DNA from: Lottia gigantea
Taxonomy: Eukaryota; Mollusca; Gastropoda; Lottiidae
Assembly: GCF_000327385.1 (NCBI RefSeq)
Contig: NW_008707797.1
Coordinates: forward strand, 3,598,028-3,662,027
Direction: 5' to 3'
DNA: 64,000 nucleotides
Below the pieces are notes generated by a model. It had not been told where the DNA came from, ran no database searches, and worked only from the letters and a program-made list of their open reading frames with translations. How positions within the stretch are numbered: position 1 is the first letter of the stretch; each line of letters starts with the position of its first letter. A program made the position numbers and the translations under genes. This document shows, one piece after another, positions 36,566 through 48,378 of this stretch.

Positions 36566-39500
36566 ATGGGAGTAGTTCTTAAAACCTGGAATATCAGAAA
36601 ACTGTCCATTTTGGCCGTTACTGTGTTCCTGCTTTTTATAGCTTTCTTCTTAATTGGTGGACTTGTAGGTTTGTATGGAATTGTCATATTTCTTTCTCCG
36701 ACTCGCAATTTTATTTTCTTTGGATGAGTTTTATCGACAAAATAGCTCTGTGGACGCTGCCATAGTCTTCGTATGTCTTTTTACTGCATGTTAAAGATGG
36801 GTTCCCTTACTTTCATTTATGAATACTTATAATACTTATGTGAATAGAAAGTAGAAGTGTTCTCATGACTTGAAAAAATACCAGTTTATCTCACATCTCC
36901 ATAATTAATTCATAATCAGCTAAATTAGAAGAGAATTACCAGCAGAATTCCAATGAGTGACCGATCAAAAAAGGTCAAAAAGTCTTTTTTTTTTGTTTAT
37001 CCAGACTGTACTTACATGGACATTAATGATTAGTTAAAATTATATGCAATAAAAACATAATAATATGATTAAGAATACATGATAATTCATTAGAAACGCC
37101 AATTAATAAATTGGTTTACTTAATTTGACAAATAAGTATAAACGCATCTTTAAAGATCGAGAAAATAATATGTATCTTAAATTTGAATTGCACAAATCTG
37201 TCATACGCTTCGCTGCTCTCGCAATGGGAAAGCAATGAGGTAGACAATTGAAGTATTCAATAAAATTAGCAAAGGTAAGGTGTAAAATAAAATAGCAGTT
37301 ATATTGGTGAATAACTAGGTCAGCTAGTATTTAACCTAAACACAGCAACACATTAGCAATATGATTAATCTTTATACAAAATATAATATTACAAACAACA
37401 AAATATTTTCACTGTTAAAATAGTGATCAATATATAGAATAATTCTAATATTACTGTGTATATATAACTCCATGGACGGGGGCCACAAAGCTCAAATACT
37501 TTAATAGAATAGGTGACAAGTCTCTTAAAGTTAAAAACAACCCCGTATTAAAAAAAGCCAGATGTCAGCACTAGCCAGATCTTGATAAACCTGACAAAGT
37601 CTGTCTGATGATAGTAATGGCTCGGTTAATCAGGTTGTGCCCAATCCATCCTATCTTCTGCGCCGGATCTCTTCGGTAGGCAGTTGATGGGTACACTGCC
37701 AAATGTCTGAGTTGCTCAAGGAAGGATATATTATTTTAGTGATTCATTTTTATTCCAACCATTCATTTTAAGCTTTCATAATCGGACAAAAAGCTTATTC
37801 ATCTCAGCTTATTCATATCCAAAAATAATTGAATTGAAAGCTAACTTTGCAGTGAGAACTTTTGACATAGTACAGATTCTGTTAATTTATTATTTTCTTT
37901 CAGCACCTGCTCCTTCGAGTGTAATGAACATGTTAATGACTAAATGTTATGATAAACATGTTTATGCACATGAAAAGAAATGGTATATTCCACGTGGCTT
38001 GCATGCCTGTGATCAGATAGATGATTTAAGCAATCCAATGGTTATTGATAAACGTATTGATGCCAATATGGTGGTGTTTGCTTTGTGGATGCCATACCCT
38101 AGAGAGGGTAGACAATTTAGTATGTCGCGATGGTTTCAGAATATGCTGACTGTTCTACGGATGGATATTGAACACCATAGTAATAATCCTCTCAGTAAGT
38201 TTGCAGTTATCCATAGTAGTTTAGTAGTTTACGAAATGAAAATCTGACATTTTGATTTACATATAAAAAACAAGATAAATGTATTGTTATAGCTTATGTG
38301 CATCCATCTTCACAAAGTCAAACTATTACGAGCTTCGTACCTGACTGAAATAGTCACCATTCTTGTATCATGGAAATTTGTAAATGAAGAGATTGGATTA
38401 GCAAATACACCCAATTAGAGACAACGACAGAAAGCCATAATGTTTACAACAGCCTTTCTTTCGAGGACTCTGATTGGCTGTTTTCACTGGTATACAATAC
38501 AATCAAATCGCTGCATCCAGTGGTATAAGAATAGCGGCAAATGCAGTAAATGAAGTTACTAATAGCTTGACATTGTGAAAATGATGTGAATTAAGTGAGT
38601 ACAGTGCAATCAAATTGTTGTATTTACAAACTATCGTGATACAATAACATCAGTGCCTAATGATAATCAAGGTATTAGGTCAAGGTATTAGACGGGGTTC
38701 GTAAAACCTTGACCTATTTAAGATGTTTTAATATGTCTATTTATAGAAGCCAATGCTACAATGAGAATGGAGGTGAGACTGGGTTATAGAAATCAACAGG
38801 ATAATGAATCAGATTGGAAGGAATTGATCTCGACACAAGAAGATAGACCATTACGCTGTGACACAGATGGGGTAAGAAAAGAGGTCTCACTCTCAACTAA
38901 AGCAGTAAAGTTGTGAGAGAAAATATGAGAGAAATCGCAATCGTTTTATTGGCAATTTCTGAATGTCTGAATCTGTTGTTAAGGAACCGACTTAAGTTTG
39001 CCGACTTGGCATGACTTTTGGGAAATATTGAATCAAAATCATTCATCGATTCATAAAGATACAGTACACGTATTGATTAAGATATCCAACTATTCGTACC
39101 AGACTGTTTTATCGTTATTTATTTCAGATAGAGGAAGATGATTACTATAGATGTGAATTGTTGTCATTTTTTGAATTAGGAAGTGTTCATTATGATTATT
39201 ACCTAATCAATATACACCTACCTGTTTATCAACCTAAAGATGTTAATTTAGGTCTGGGAACGATTCAAGATATTCATATTATTGTAAGTACATTATGCTG
39301 TGAGTCCCCTGTCCCTACTCAGCACCTTAATAGAATTGGGATTGATCCACACAACTGTAGGTATCATTGACTGAATTAGATGAGCTGGGGCCTGTGGACT
39401 TTATTGGGTTGGGGTCCCTCCCCAGAGAATTGTTTTTTTTAACATATACTCTCCTGCAATGTTTCTTGGGGTGGAGGTCCCGTAGAGGTGGGACTCGAGG

Positions 39501-42500
39501 ACTTGGTTCAACAAGTCCCTGAGGTAGTTGAGCCACTGGTAGGTATATTCTTATTTGCATAATTAAAGATGTCTGACAACGTCTAACTAATGGGACGTCT
39601 AATTAATGGGACGTCTAACTAGTTAATGGGACGTATAACTAATGTGACTAATGTGACGTTTAACTAATTAATGTGACGTCTAACTAATCGGACGTCTAAT
39701 TAATGCTACGTTTAACTAATGGGACGTCTAACTAGTTAATGGGACGTATAACTAATGTGACGTCTTACTAATGTGACGTCTAACTAATGGAACGTGTAAC
39801 TAATAAGACGTCTAACTGATGTGACGTCTTATTAATGTGACGTTTAACTAATTAAGGTGACGTCTAACTAATCGGACGTATAATTAATGCTACGTTTAAC
39901 TAATGAGACGTCTAACTAATGAGACATAACCCCTTACATTTGACATGCAAATTAAATGAAACTATTTTTATAAATATTTACTTTACCCCCCGATAAGACT
40001 ATTACTTGTCCTTGACAAACTGAGAAGAGGACAAAAAGTGAACTTCAATAATCCTTGTCCTTCAATTATGAATTTTAAATGTAATTTTCAGACAATATTT
40101 CAAAATGGAGGATTTACTAAAGTTTGGTTTTCACTGAAGACTGCTATGTTTCCTGTTATTATTGTTGTTCTCGTGTGGTTCTGGAGAAGAGTCAAGCTAC
40201 TCAGTAGACAACCAAACTTATTGGAGAGGTAAGTCAATGAGTCTGGAGACAGAATGAGCCCTCTACTCGTCAAATATGGCGTGTAGTATTTAACCGATCA
40301 TAATGAAACTTGTTATTTGGGTATAATTTGATGAAAGGTTTTTAAGTTATGCTTTTGACTAATATCAAATGCCTCTAATTAGCCTAGCCAGTATTGGTAT
40401 GATTTGATTCATTTTAAGATGTATTTCACTGTTAATTTTTGAATCCACAAAGTTTAGAAGCATGCCACCTTCTTTACAGCCAGGCTGTCCCTTTATATCT
40501 ATTTGATAAACATGGTGAAATATTTACTTAAACATGAAACTTACTTAAAGGAAAGTGCAAGACAAACCAACTCCAAATTTCATATGATTATAAAGGTTTT
40601 TACTTTCAGGACCTTGTTAACTCTAGGTATTGTGTTGTCTATCATGAATTGTAAGTAATATATAACACTTAATTCTATCAGTTTGAACCAAGCCCTTAGT
40701 CCTACCTCTAAGGAAAGCATAATGTTAAAAAAAGATATTCCCGCGGAAGGGACCTTAACCCACTAATCTCATTCATTGAGAACAATGGGTTTGTTTTCTA
40801 AATTAGCATTTCATATCACATGAGGGTTGAAACATGTTTTTTTTTTAATTTTTGTTTCTTTAATTTACAAAATAGATAATTTGTGTAATATATTTCCAGT
40901 TCCTGTAGAATGGTTGACCCTCTGGTTTAATCTACCTTGGATGAGTATACTATCAGATATAAGACAAGGTGCTTTCTATGCCACTCTTCTCTCATTCTGG
41001 ATGATATTTGCTGGTGAACACATGGTAGGTTCTCTTGACTATTTTTTTTACTCTGCTTTTCTATATTAGTTAACCTGGCGACACTGTGGTTAATCTAAAT
41101 GTAGCTATGTAGGGCATGCCCCACCTCATCCAGAACTGGCCTGGCCCAATAGGGATGCTAGAGAATGACTTAGGAGCCCTATTAGACAATTCTGTGCCCC
41201 TAACTCATAGTTATTTTTTTTTTCAGGATTCAACACAAAAGAATAACCCGAAAAGTTATTGGAAATCTGTAACATCAGTTGTATTTGGTTGTCTCTGTAT
41301 TCTTATTTTTGAACTGAGTGAAAAGTGAGTTAACCCTATTCATATTCTTGTACCGTCTACTCATTTGTCTAGCTTTCTATAATAACCATTATTTGAACAG
41401 AAATTGTCTGAGATCATGAATTGGGAAACTCTTTGAAACATTTAGATATGTGTTTTTATTAGATCGCCATCATTAAATGTTCTGAATGGGCTCTTTTGTA
41501 TACTTTCAGGGGTATGCAGTTGAAAAATCCATTCCACACTATTTGGGTGACAGAAACTGGAACTCGTGTTGCTGTATCCTTTTTCTTGAATATTCCATCG
41601 AGAGGGAGATGGTTAAAATGCCAAATTCCTGTACATATAACAGATTTATCTTGACACGTCTTCTAATCTGAGAAATATTTTCATTTAAGGAAAGAATGAA
41701 AGTCTTATTATTGTGTCATAAATATTTCAGAATTTATAATTTATTGGGTTATAAGTTTAGCAGGATCGTTTGATATATTACAGAACAATCATTAGATCTG
41801 TAAATATAACTTCTTAACCAACATTTAGCTGGCCTTTATAATCATATCTATAATAGCTGCCTGTATCTACTTCCTGTTTCTATCCTATATGATATACAAA
41901 GTCTTCAAAAACACCCGTGCTCAATCTCCGACAAGGAAAAACTGCCTCTTGGTAAGTTTGTGTGAGAGGTCCATATCTGTGTGTATCAGATCAACCAAAA
42001 TCAGTTAATACAGACTTCGATGTTGAAGATACTAAGGTCATGTGAACAACAGTATTCCTGCCTTGTCTATGACTAACATTACAGAACTCCAAAGTACAGG
42101 CAATTTTTTCACTGTGGAAAAAGATAAAAATTGAAATTGGGGGACAACGATGGGAAGCCCTTTTTTCTGGTTCTTCCGTAGAAACGTCACTGATGCTAAT
42201 TCCACTGTACTGGCAAAGGAAAAACAAGAAGAAGTTTGTTGATTCTCGTATTTTTTTTTTCATTTTCAAGTTTTTGATGGTGTTAACTCTACTGTGTACT
42301 GCATTGACTGTTATATTCTTCATTATCAGTCAAATCAGTGAGGGTCAGTGGAAGTGGGGAGATGATGGAATCAGTTTACAATATACAAGTTCTCTCCTGA
42401 CAGGTATGAATTTATCTTGGATCTTAATTTCTTCATAAAACAGGGACAAGAGCTGGAGTAACTAAAAGAGTTCAATTCAAAATTGAGTAGCGTTGGTCGT

Positions 42501-44976
42501 GTCAATTTTAATTTGCATTTCATAACAAATCATTCGCTAATGAAGTGTCCAATTATAGGGTCCAGATTGATATGTAGCTATATGATAAGTGTCATCTCAA
42601 TCCCTAGAACCATACTGAACTCAACAAATCGTTCGCTATTTAAAATGTCGTATTTCGGCCCCAATCGATATGTAACTATGTTCCAAGAGCCATCTCAATG
42701 ATGCTAAAACCTTATTGATCTATATCTTCTATTAAATTCACTACCTCAAACAAATCATCTTCACCACTTGCTAGTTTTTAAAATGAGGCAAAAGGCAGAG
42801 CTACTTAAAGTGCTATAGGTGTATATGGTATGTTTTATATCTATAGGTGTTTATGGTATGTTTTATATCTATAGGTGTTTATGGTATGTTTTATATCTAT
42901 AGGTGTTTATGATATATTTTATATCTACAGGTGTTTATGATATGTTTTATATCTATAGGTGTTTATGGTATGTTTTATATCTATAGGTGTTTATGGTATG
43001 TTTTATATCTATAGGTGTTTATGATATATTTTATATCTATAGGTGTTTATCATATGTTTTATATCTATAGGTGTTTATGATATATTTTATATCTACAGGT
43101 GTTTATGGTATGTTTTATATCTATAGGTGTTTATGATATATTTTATATCTATAGGTGTTTATGATATGTTTTATATCTATAGGTGTTTATGATATATTTT
43201 ATATCTATAGGTGTTTATGGTATGTTTTATATCTATAGGTGTATATGGTATGTTTTATATCTACAGGTGTTTATGGTATATTTTATATCTATAGGTATTT
43301 ATGGTATGTTTTATATCTATAGGTGTTTATGATATATTTTATATCTACAGGTGTTTATGGTATATTTTATATCCATAGGTGTTTATGGTATGTTTTATAT
43401 CTACAGGTGTTTATGGTATATTTTATATCTATAGGTGTTTATGGTATGTTTTATATCTATAGGTGTTTATGATATATTTTATATCTACAGGTGTTTATGG
43501 TATATTTTATATCTATAGGTGTTTATGGTATGTTTTATATCTACAGGTGTTTATGGTATATTTTATATCTACAGGTGTTTATGGTATATTTTGTATCTAT
43601 AGGTGTTTATGGTATGTTTTATATATATAGGTGTTTATGGTATGTTTTATATATATAGGTGTTTATGGTATGTTTTATATCTACAGGTGTTTACGGTATG
43701 TTTTATATCTATAGGTGTATATTTTATGTTTTATATCTACAGGTGTTTATGGTATATTTTATATCTATAGGTGTTTATGGTATGTTTTATATCTATAGGT
43801 GTTTATGATATATTTTATATCTACAGGTGTTTATGGTATATTTTATATCTATAGGTGTTTATGGTATGTTTTATATCTACAGGTGTTTATGGTATATTTT
43901 ATATCTACAGGTGTTTATGGTATATTTTGTATCTATAGGTGTTTATGATATATTTTATATCTATATGTGTTTATGATATATTTTATATCTATAGGTATTT
44001 ATGGTATATTTTATATCTACAGGTGTTTATGGTATGTTTTATATCTATATGTGTTTATTATATATTTTATATCTATAGGTGTTTATGGTATGTGGAATGT
44101 GTATGTTATTGGATTGTTGAGTTTATATGCTCCCCCACATAAACCGTATGGTAAGTTGAGATTTCTTGAAGTGATGTACCGTTCTGAAAATATCATCATA
44201 ATAAATATTAAATCACAAGGAATGGACGTTCTCGGCCATTCTTATGTTCTGGCGAGGTTTTATATCTCTATTTTTACAGCTCGTATGTTTCCTCACACAC
44301 TCGTTTAGTCCAACATTTCAATAATTTGTCTAGTAGATGGTGAAGCTCACTGATCGCGTACAGAACTTACGAGCTTTGAATGGACTAGTTGCACCTCTTA
44401 CAGGGATTGCCTTGTTTAACCTTAGAAACTTAACATTACCTTTCACCGTTCATGGTTTATAAGCGATTATTGCAAGTTCCTCTATATTGTGATAGAAGTT
44501 TCAACTTAAAAAAATAAAGAGTCTAGCTCACTGGTCACTGAAGTTACCGAGTCTTGCAGGCACGAGTTGCTCCCCTTATTTCATATTTATTTATTGTTTC
44601 TCTTAAAATAAAAGTGAAATAAAACACTTCAATGTTTATATAACATTTAAGACCCTCTCTCTGTGAAGATCTCTCTGGTTGGGGGTTTTAGATAACATAA
44701 AAATCCTCAGCCGTGTATTATATTATAGTAAATTCAATTAAAGACAACTGATAAATAGCAAATAACACGACGAACTGTCAAATCCCCATCTTTAATGCCT
44801 TTGTAATTTTGTACTGGCAATGAAATTCATTCTTTGATTTAAGGGGACAGTAAACCATTTGGTCGTTTATAAAAAAAACATGTTTGTAGCTCAGAATCGG
44901 ATAGAGTATATTATTTGACCAAACTTTTTTTTGTCTTGATTCAGATACAAGTTATGGAAGTGTACTTATCTGGTAA
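36566..44976 (+). CDS. WLS: Wntless paralogue A (truncated tail, sorting motifs apparently lost)
   Basis: Wntless is the multipass carrier that takes lipidated Wnt from ER/Golgi to the cell surface. Thirteen exons: 36566-36668, 37904-38194, 38747-38871, 39128-39283, 40092-40228, 40610-40650, 40900-41024, 41227-41324, 41510-41573, 41829-41951, 42271-42403, 44079-44150, 44945-44976. They sum to exactly 500 codons (499 aa) with no internal stop. Family landmarks are present: an N-terminal membrane segment ending [49 protein letters not shown] and [10 protein letters not shown]. Compared with copy B, exon 10 ends early (eight residues missing). Exon 11 appears to start at TTTTCAAG|TTTTTG, dropping GLIFRFK. 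The last exon reads [10 protein letters not shown] and stops, without the KEAQE end. One Met is missing in GEHIM. An intact frame argues against a plain pseudogene. An alternative exon 11 acceptor further upstream cannot be excluded. Confidence 0.88.
38305..38712. mobile_element. MITE family 1, full copy plus adjoining second half copy
   Basis: The first element begins ATCTTCACAAAGTCAAACTATTACGAGC, has CTTGTATCATGGAAATTTGTAAAT, a core with CTCTGATTGGCTG, and ends near TAGCTTGACATTGTGAAAATGAT (about 38592). It is followed by a second right-hand half with ATTTACAAACTATCGTGATAC and a duplicated AGGTATTAG...GTCAAGGTATTAGACG. Nested or tandem insertion, in WLS copy A intron 2. Confidence 0.65.
39385..39545. 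repeat. Dispersed repeat family 3 (SINE-like), inverted copy
   Basis: The reverse complement matches 28113-28265 over ordered blocks (GTGGCTCAACTACCTCAGGG, TTGAACCAAGTCC, GGAGAGTATATGTTAAA, GGGAGGGACCCCAACCCA). In WLS copy A intron 4, directly before the 16-bp minisatellite. Confidence 0.6.
39565..39930. repeat. 16-20-bp minisatellite with GACGTC core
   Basis: About 20 variants of AACTAATGGGACGTCT, some with an extra TAGT or TAAT, in WLS copy A intron 4. Many units contain TGACGTCT, which resembles an ATF/CREB element; in an intronic tandem array this may simply be chance amplified by repetition. Copy B has no equivalent here. Confidence 0.85.
42812..44078 (+). repeat. 28-bp minisatellite of duplicated splice-acceptor units (WLS copy A intron 11)
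   Basis: About 45 tandem units of consensus GGTGTTTATGGTATG + TTTTATATCTAYA. The last unit is the real exon 12 acceptor: TTTTATATCTATAG|GTGTTTATGGTATGTGG. Each unit therefore carries a pyrimidine-rich tract, an AG|GT junction and the first 14 bases of exon 12, including a GTATGT-like donor. Variation is mainly TAYAG and GGTATG/GATATA. The array fills the intron from about 400 bp after exon 11 right up to exon 12. Confidence 0.95.
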
Positions 44977-45340
44977 CATTTGGCAGTTGAGGTGGACAGT
45001 GCCTTTCAGAATGTATTTATGGAAAAGTTTTTTTTTACCAGAATCAGCCTATATAATAAATACCTTGCCGATTTCAACTATTAAAGGAGGGGTGCTCAAT
45101 TTATTCCGAATGCTCGATTGTTCTTTACTGAATTAGCAGAGACAGATAACCCCATACAGCTGTAAAGGGGATCTAAATTTACATTACTATTTTTGTATAT
45201 AGTTCGTACATTTTTTATATACAGAATAAGTCGTACATTATCATTATCATGCTTCGATTACTTGACTGCTTATATAATTTTCTATCGTGTATTTTAAAGA
45301 ACATAGTTCCATGTCATTTATAATTGTTTATTGTATTATT

Positions 45341-46620
45341 CTGTATTTTGTTTGTATTGTGAGACTGGAAGACTGGCCTATCGCTGGGTAATTGGGATCT
45401 GTATTTTGTTTGTATTGTGAGACTGGAAGATTGGCCTATCGCTGGGTAATCGGGGTCTGTATTTTGTTTGTATTGTGAGACTGGAAGATTGGCCTATCGT
45501 TGGGTAATCGGGGTCTGTATTTTGTTTGTATTGTGCGACTGGAAGATTGGCCTATCGCTGGGTAATCGGGATCTGTATTTTGTTTGTATTGTGAGACTGG
45601 AAGATTGGCCTATCGTTGGGTAATTGGGATCTGTATTTTGTTTGTATTGTGAGACTGGAAGACTGGCCTATCGCTGGGTAATTGGGATCTGTATTTGGTT
45701 TGTATTGTGAGACTGGAAGACTGGCCTATCGTTGGGTAATCGGGGTCTGTATTTTGTTTGTATTGTGAGACTGGACGATTGGCCTATCGCTGGGTAATTG
45801 GGATCTGTATTTGGTTTGTATTGTGAGACTGGAAGACTGGCCTATCGTTGGGTAATCGGGGTCTGTATTTTGTTTGTATTGTGAGACTGGAAGATTGGCC
45901 TATCGCTGGGTAATCGGGGTCTGTAGTTGGTTTGTATTGTGAATATGGAAGATTGGCCTATCGTTGGGTAATCGGGGTCTGTATTTTGTTTGTATTGTGA
46001 GACTGGACGATTGGCCTATCGCTGGGTAATTGTGATCTGTATTTGGTTTGTATTGTGAGACTGGAAGATTGGCCTATCGCTGGGTAATCGGGGTCTGTAG
46101 TTGGTTTGTATTGTGAATATGGAAGATTGGCCTATCGTTGGGTAATCGGGGTCTGTATTTTGTTTGTATTGTGAGACTGGAAGATTGGCCTATCGCTGGG
46201 TAATCGGGGTCTGTATTTTGTTTGTATTGTGAGACTGGAAGACTGGCCTATCGTTGGGTAATCGGGGTCTGTATTTTGTTTGTATTGTGAGACTGGAAGA
46301 TTGGCCTATCGCTGGGTAATCGGAGTCTGTATTTTGTTTGTATTGTGAGACTGGAAGACTGGCCTATCGTTGGGTAATCGGGGTCTGTATTTTGTTTGTA
46401 TTGTGAGACTGGAAGATTGGCCTATCGTTGGGTAATCGGAGTCTGTATTTTGTTTGTATTGTGAGACTGGAAGATTGGCCTATCGCTGGGTAATTGGGAT
46501 CTGTATTTTGTTTGTATTGTGAGACTGGAAGATTGGCCTATCGCTGGGTAATCGGGGTCTGTATTTTGTTTGTATTGTGAGACTGGAAGACTGGCCTATC
46601 GCTGGGTAATTGGGATCTGA
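45341..46620. repeat. 58-bp minisatellite, about 22 units
   Basis: Tandem units with CTGTATTTTGTTTGTATTGT, GAGACTGGAAGAYTGGCCTA and TCGYTGGGTAATYGGGRT; spacing between successive CTGTATTTTG is 58 bp. Copies differ at a handful of shared positions, giving mixed variant patterns typical of unequal exchange. It begins about 370 bp after the WLS copy A stop and ends 400 bp before the SYCE2 stop. Confidence 0.93.
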
Positions 46621-46770
46621 TCTTGATGCTCAACCTTAATGTGTGTATTTTTATTGATTTGGTGAATTCTGACACATATTGTGTGCAACCCCCCACTTCC
46701 CGCCACTGCGTCCAAAATACTAATAAAAACCCCTATTATAAACACTGGACAACTTTTATGGTTTTATACC

Positions 46771-46862
46771 ATTAAAACAGGCATTGATATCATAACAATA
46801 TTTTATAACAAGTCTAATATGTACATAGTCAGTCAGAACAAAATGAACCGGTGAATTTGGCC
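46771..46862. repeat. Duplicated WLS upstream flank, second copy
   Basis: Partner of 35850-35945. It lies 2.27 kb upstream of the copy B start, against 0.72 kb for copy A; the difference is the stretch containing SYCE2. Confidence 0.65.
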
Positions 46863-47023
46863 CCTTGTTCGAAACTTTTTGACCCTCACTTTCAAATCGT
46901 TCACAATTGCAAAATTGAGACTGATGGCCACAAACAATTTCGGATTCGGTTATTTACAAATAACTTTTTTTTTCTCTGAGCACACTTTTCTCTGCAAAGT
47001 TAAAACAAAATGTAAACACAGTT

Positions 47024-48373
47024 TCAGTCTTTCATGTCCTGGTATAGAATCTGTAAAGCCTGTTTAAACTCCTTCAATTCGGTTTCAAGTTTAGAAATAT
47101 TATCAATTATAGAAAATAGCTGTTGTATCTTGTCCTGGACGATCTTGCCTTGTTTATCATACACGGCAAATAAATGTTGTTCGGTTGCTTTGTACACTTT
47201 CTCTGTCTGGAAAATAAACAATTCATACTAAAATTAAAAATTAAAAAAATAACAAAAGCCTATTAGAAAAAATAATGACACGCCACGCGATGAAATGTAC
47301 TATAATCTCTGCCTGTGCTTTGCTAGTAGGGGTCATGAACCACGTATTGATGAAACCCTGCAAACGTTGCAATGCGTGGGAACCCCTTGGCGCAAGATCT
47401 AAATTTTGTATTGACCAACCGTTTCAAAATCTGCAGTATGTATCTCTACCGTACAAAACCTTTGTTATGCTGTGATCGAAACCCATGCTAATAGATGGAC
47501 GCGTACTCAGAGATTTCGGCCAGTTTTGCTTTCCAATACACAACATAAAAGAAAGAATATAGTAATTATCTATTATGTTACTCTCGATCATATAAAATAT
47601 CCATGTACATAATAATGCCTGGGCCCGTATGCTATTTGCCTATTGCACATGCATTGACTTTGGTATGCTAATTTATCGGTTACTCTCAAATGGCAAATCA
47701 TACCTGTTTCTCCAATGCCTTTTTGAGATCTATCAGCAACTGTGTGTCTTGTTTCCTTTTAGCGTTTAAATCATCAATAATTTGCTGGGCTGCAGTGGAC
47801 AGGCTATCGCGGTTTATTTCAGACGATATGACCACTTTCTCTGGGAAGGGGTCTGTATGAGGGATACTCAGTTGGTTAGAACTGCTAGAAGAATTGTTAA
47901 ACATATCCTGTTGCATACTGGAATAAAATAACGATACAGCAACAAATAGAACCACAGGACTATCTGGTGTTGGGCTGGTGGTTAATCTTGAAGTGTATTG
48001 CGTGACCAGATCCGTTATGACCAGATAGTGATATTAATACCAACCCATATAGGCCCTACTAACCACGTCAAGCTTCAACAAATTTTAAAAATCACCTTTC
48101 CCAATTTCGTTTTGTCATTTTAATCTTTTTTTCTTTATAGGGGTCTACCCCTGTACATACTCTGGGCTATTGACCCATTGAAGTGCAGTTGACAGCGGAG
48201 CAGTTTAAGATTTTTATATCACTAATAAACAACATCTACCTATGATCCTCACTGTTATTGGTCGATGTCGTTTGCTGTGCGACGTCAACTTCACTGTGGT
48301 TATTGTTGTTAGTATTGTGAACTAGATCATGTGATTCTACAGGATCTCCATCAATTTCTACCCCGTCCATCAT
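47024..48373 (-). CDS. SYCE2: SYCE2, synaptonemal complex central element protein 2
   Basis: SYCE2 assembles with TEX12 into the fibres of the synaptonemal complex central element during meiotic prophase. Three exons in phase, 48240-48373, 47704-47917 and 47024-47206, encode 176 aa from the first of two adjacent ATGs (MMDGVEIDGD) to TGA/TAA at 47024. The N-terminal half is Asn/Ser-rich and low in structure. The C-terminal half is a single long helix whose heptads match vertebrate SYCE2 closely: AAQQIIDDLNAKRKQD aligns with the human AQELIENINKSRQKD region, and KIVQDKIQQL...ISKLETELKE with the human KIIQEKLQEF...ISHLETELKQ region. Human SYCE2 has 218 aa. The gene sits antisense between the two WLS copies; upstream non-coding exons are possible, as the acceptor at 48379 precedes the start. 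Confidence 0.85.
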
Positions 48374-48378
48374 ACAAT

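Noticed and set aside
39585-39930. The GACGTC array as a functional CREB-responsive enhancer feature
   Set aside because: Kept only as a finding; the motif density is explained by tandem repetition and nothing in the sequence shows binding.
36566-44976. WLS copy A as a plain pseudogene
   Set aside because: All 13 exons have usable splice sites and sum to an uninterrupted 500-codon frame; the losses are clean and confined to cytoplasmic sorting regions. Expression still needs proof.
42812-46620. CRISPR-like array in the WLS region
   Set aside because: Repeats are head-to-tail without unique spacers, in a eukaryotic intron and flank; these are minisatellites.
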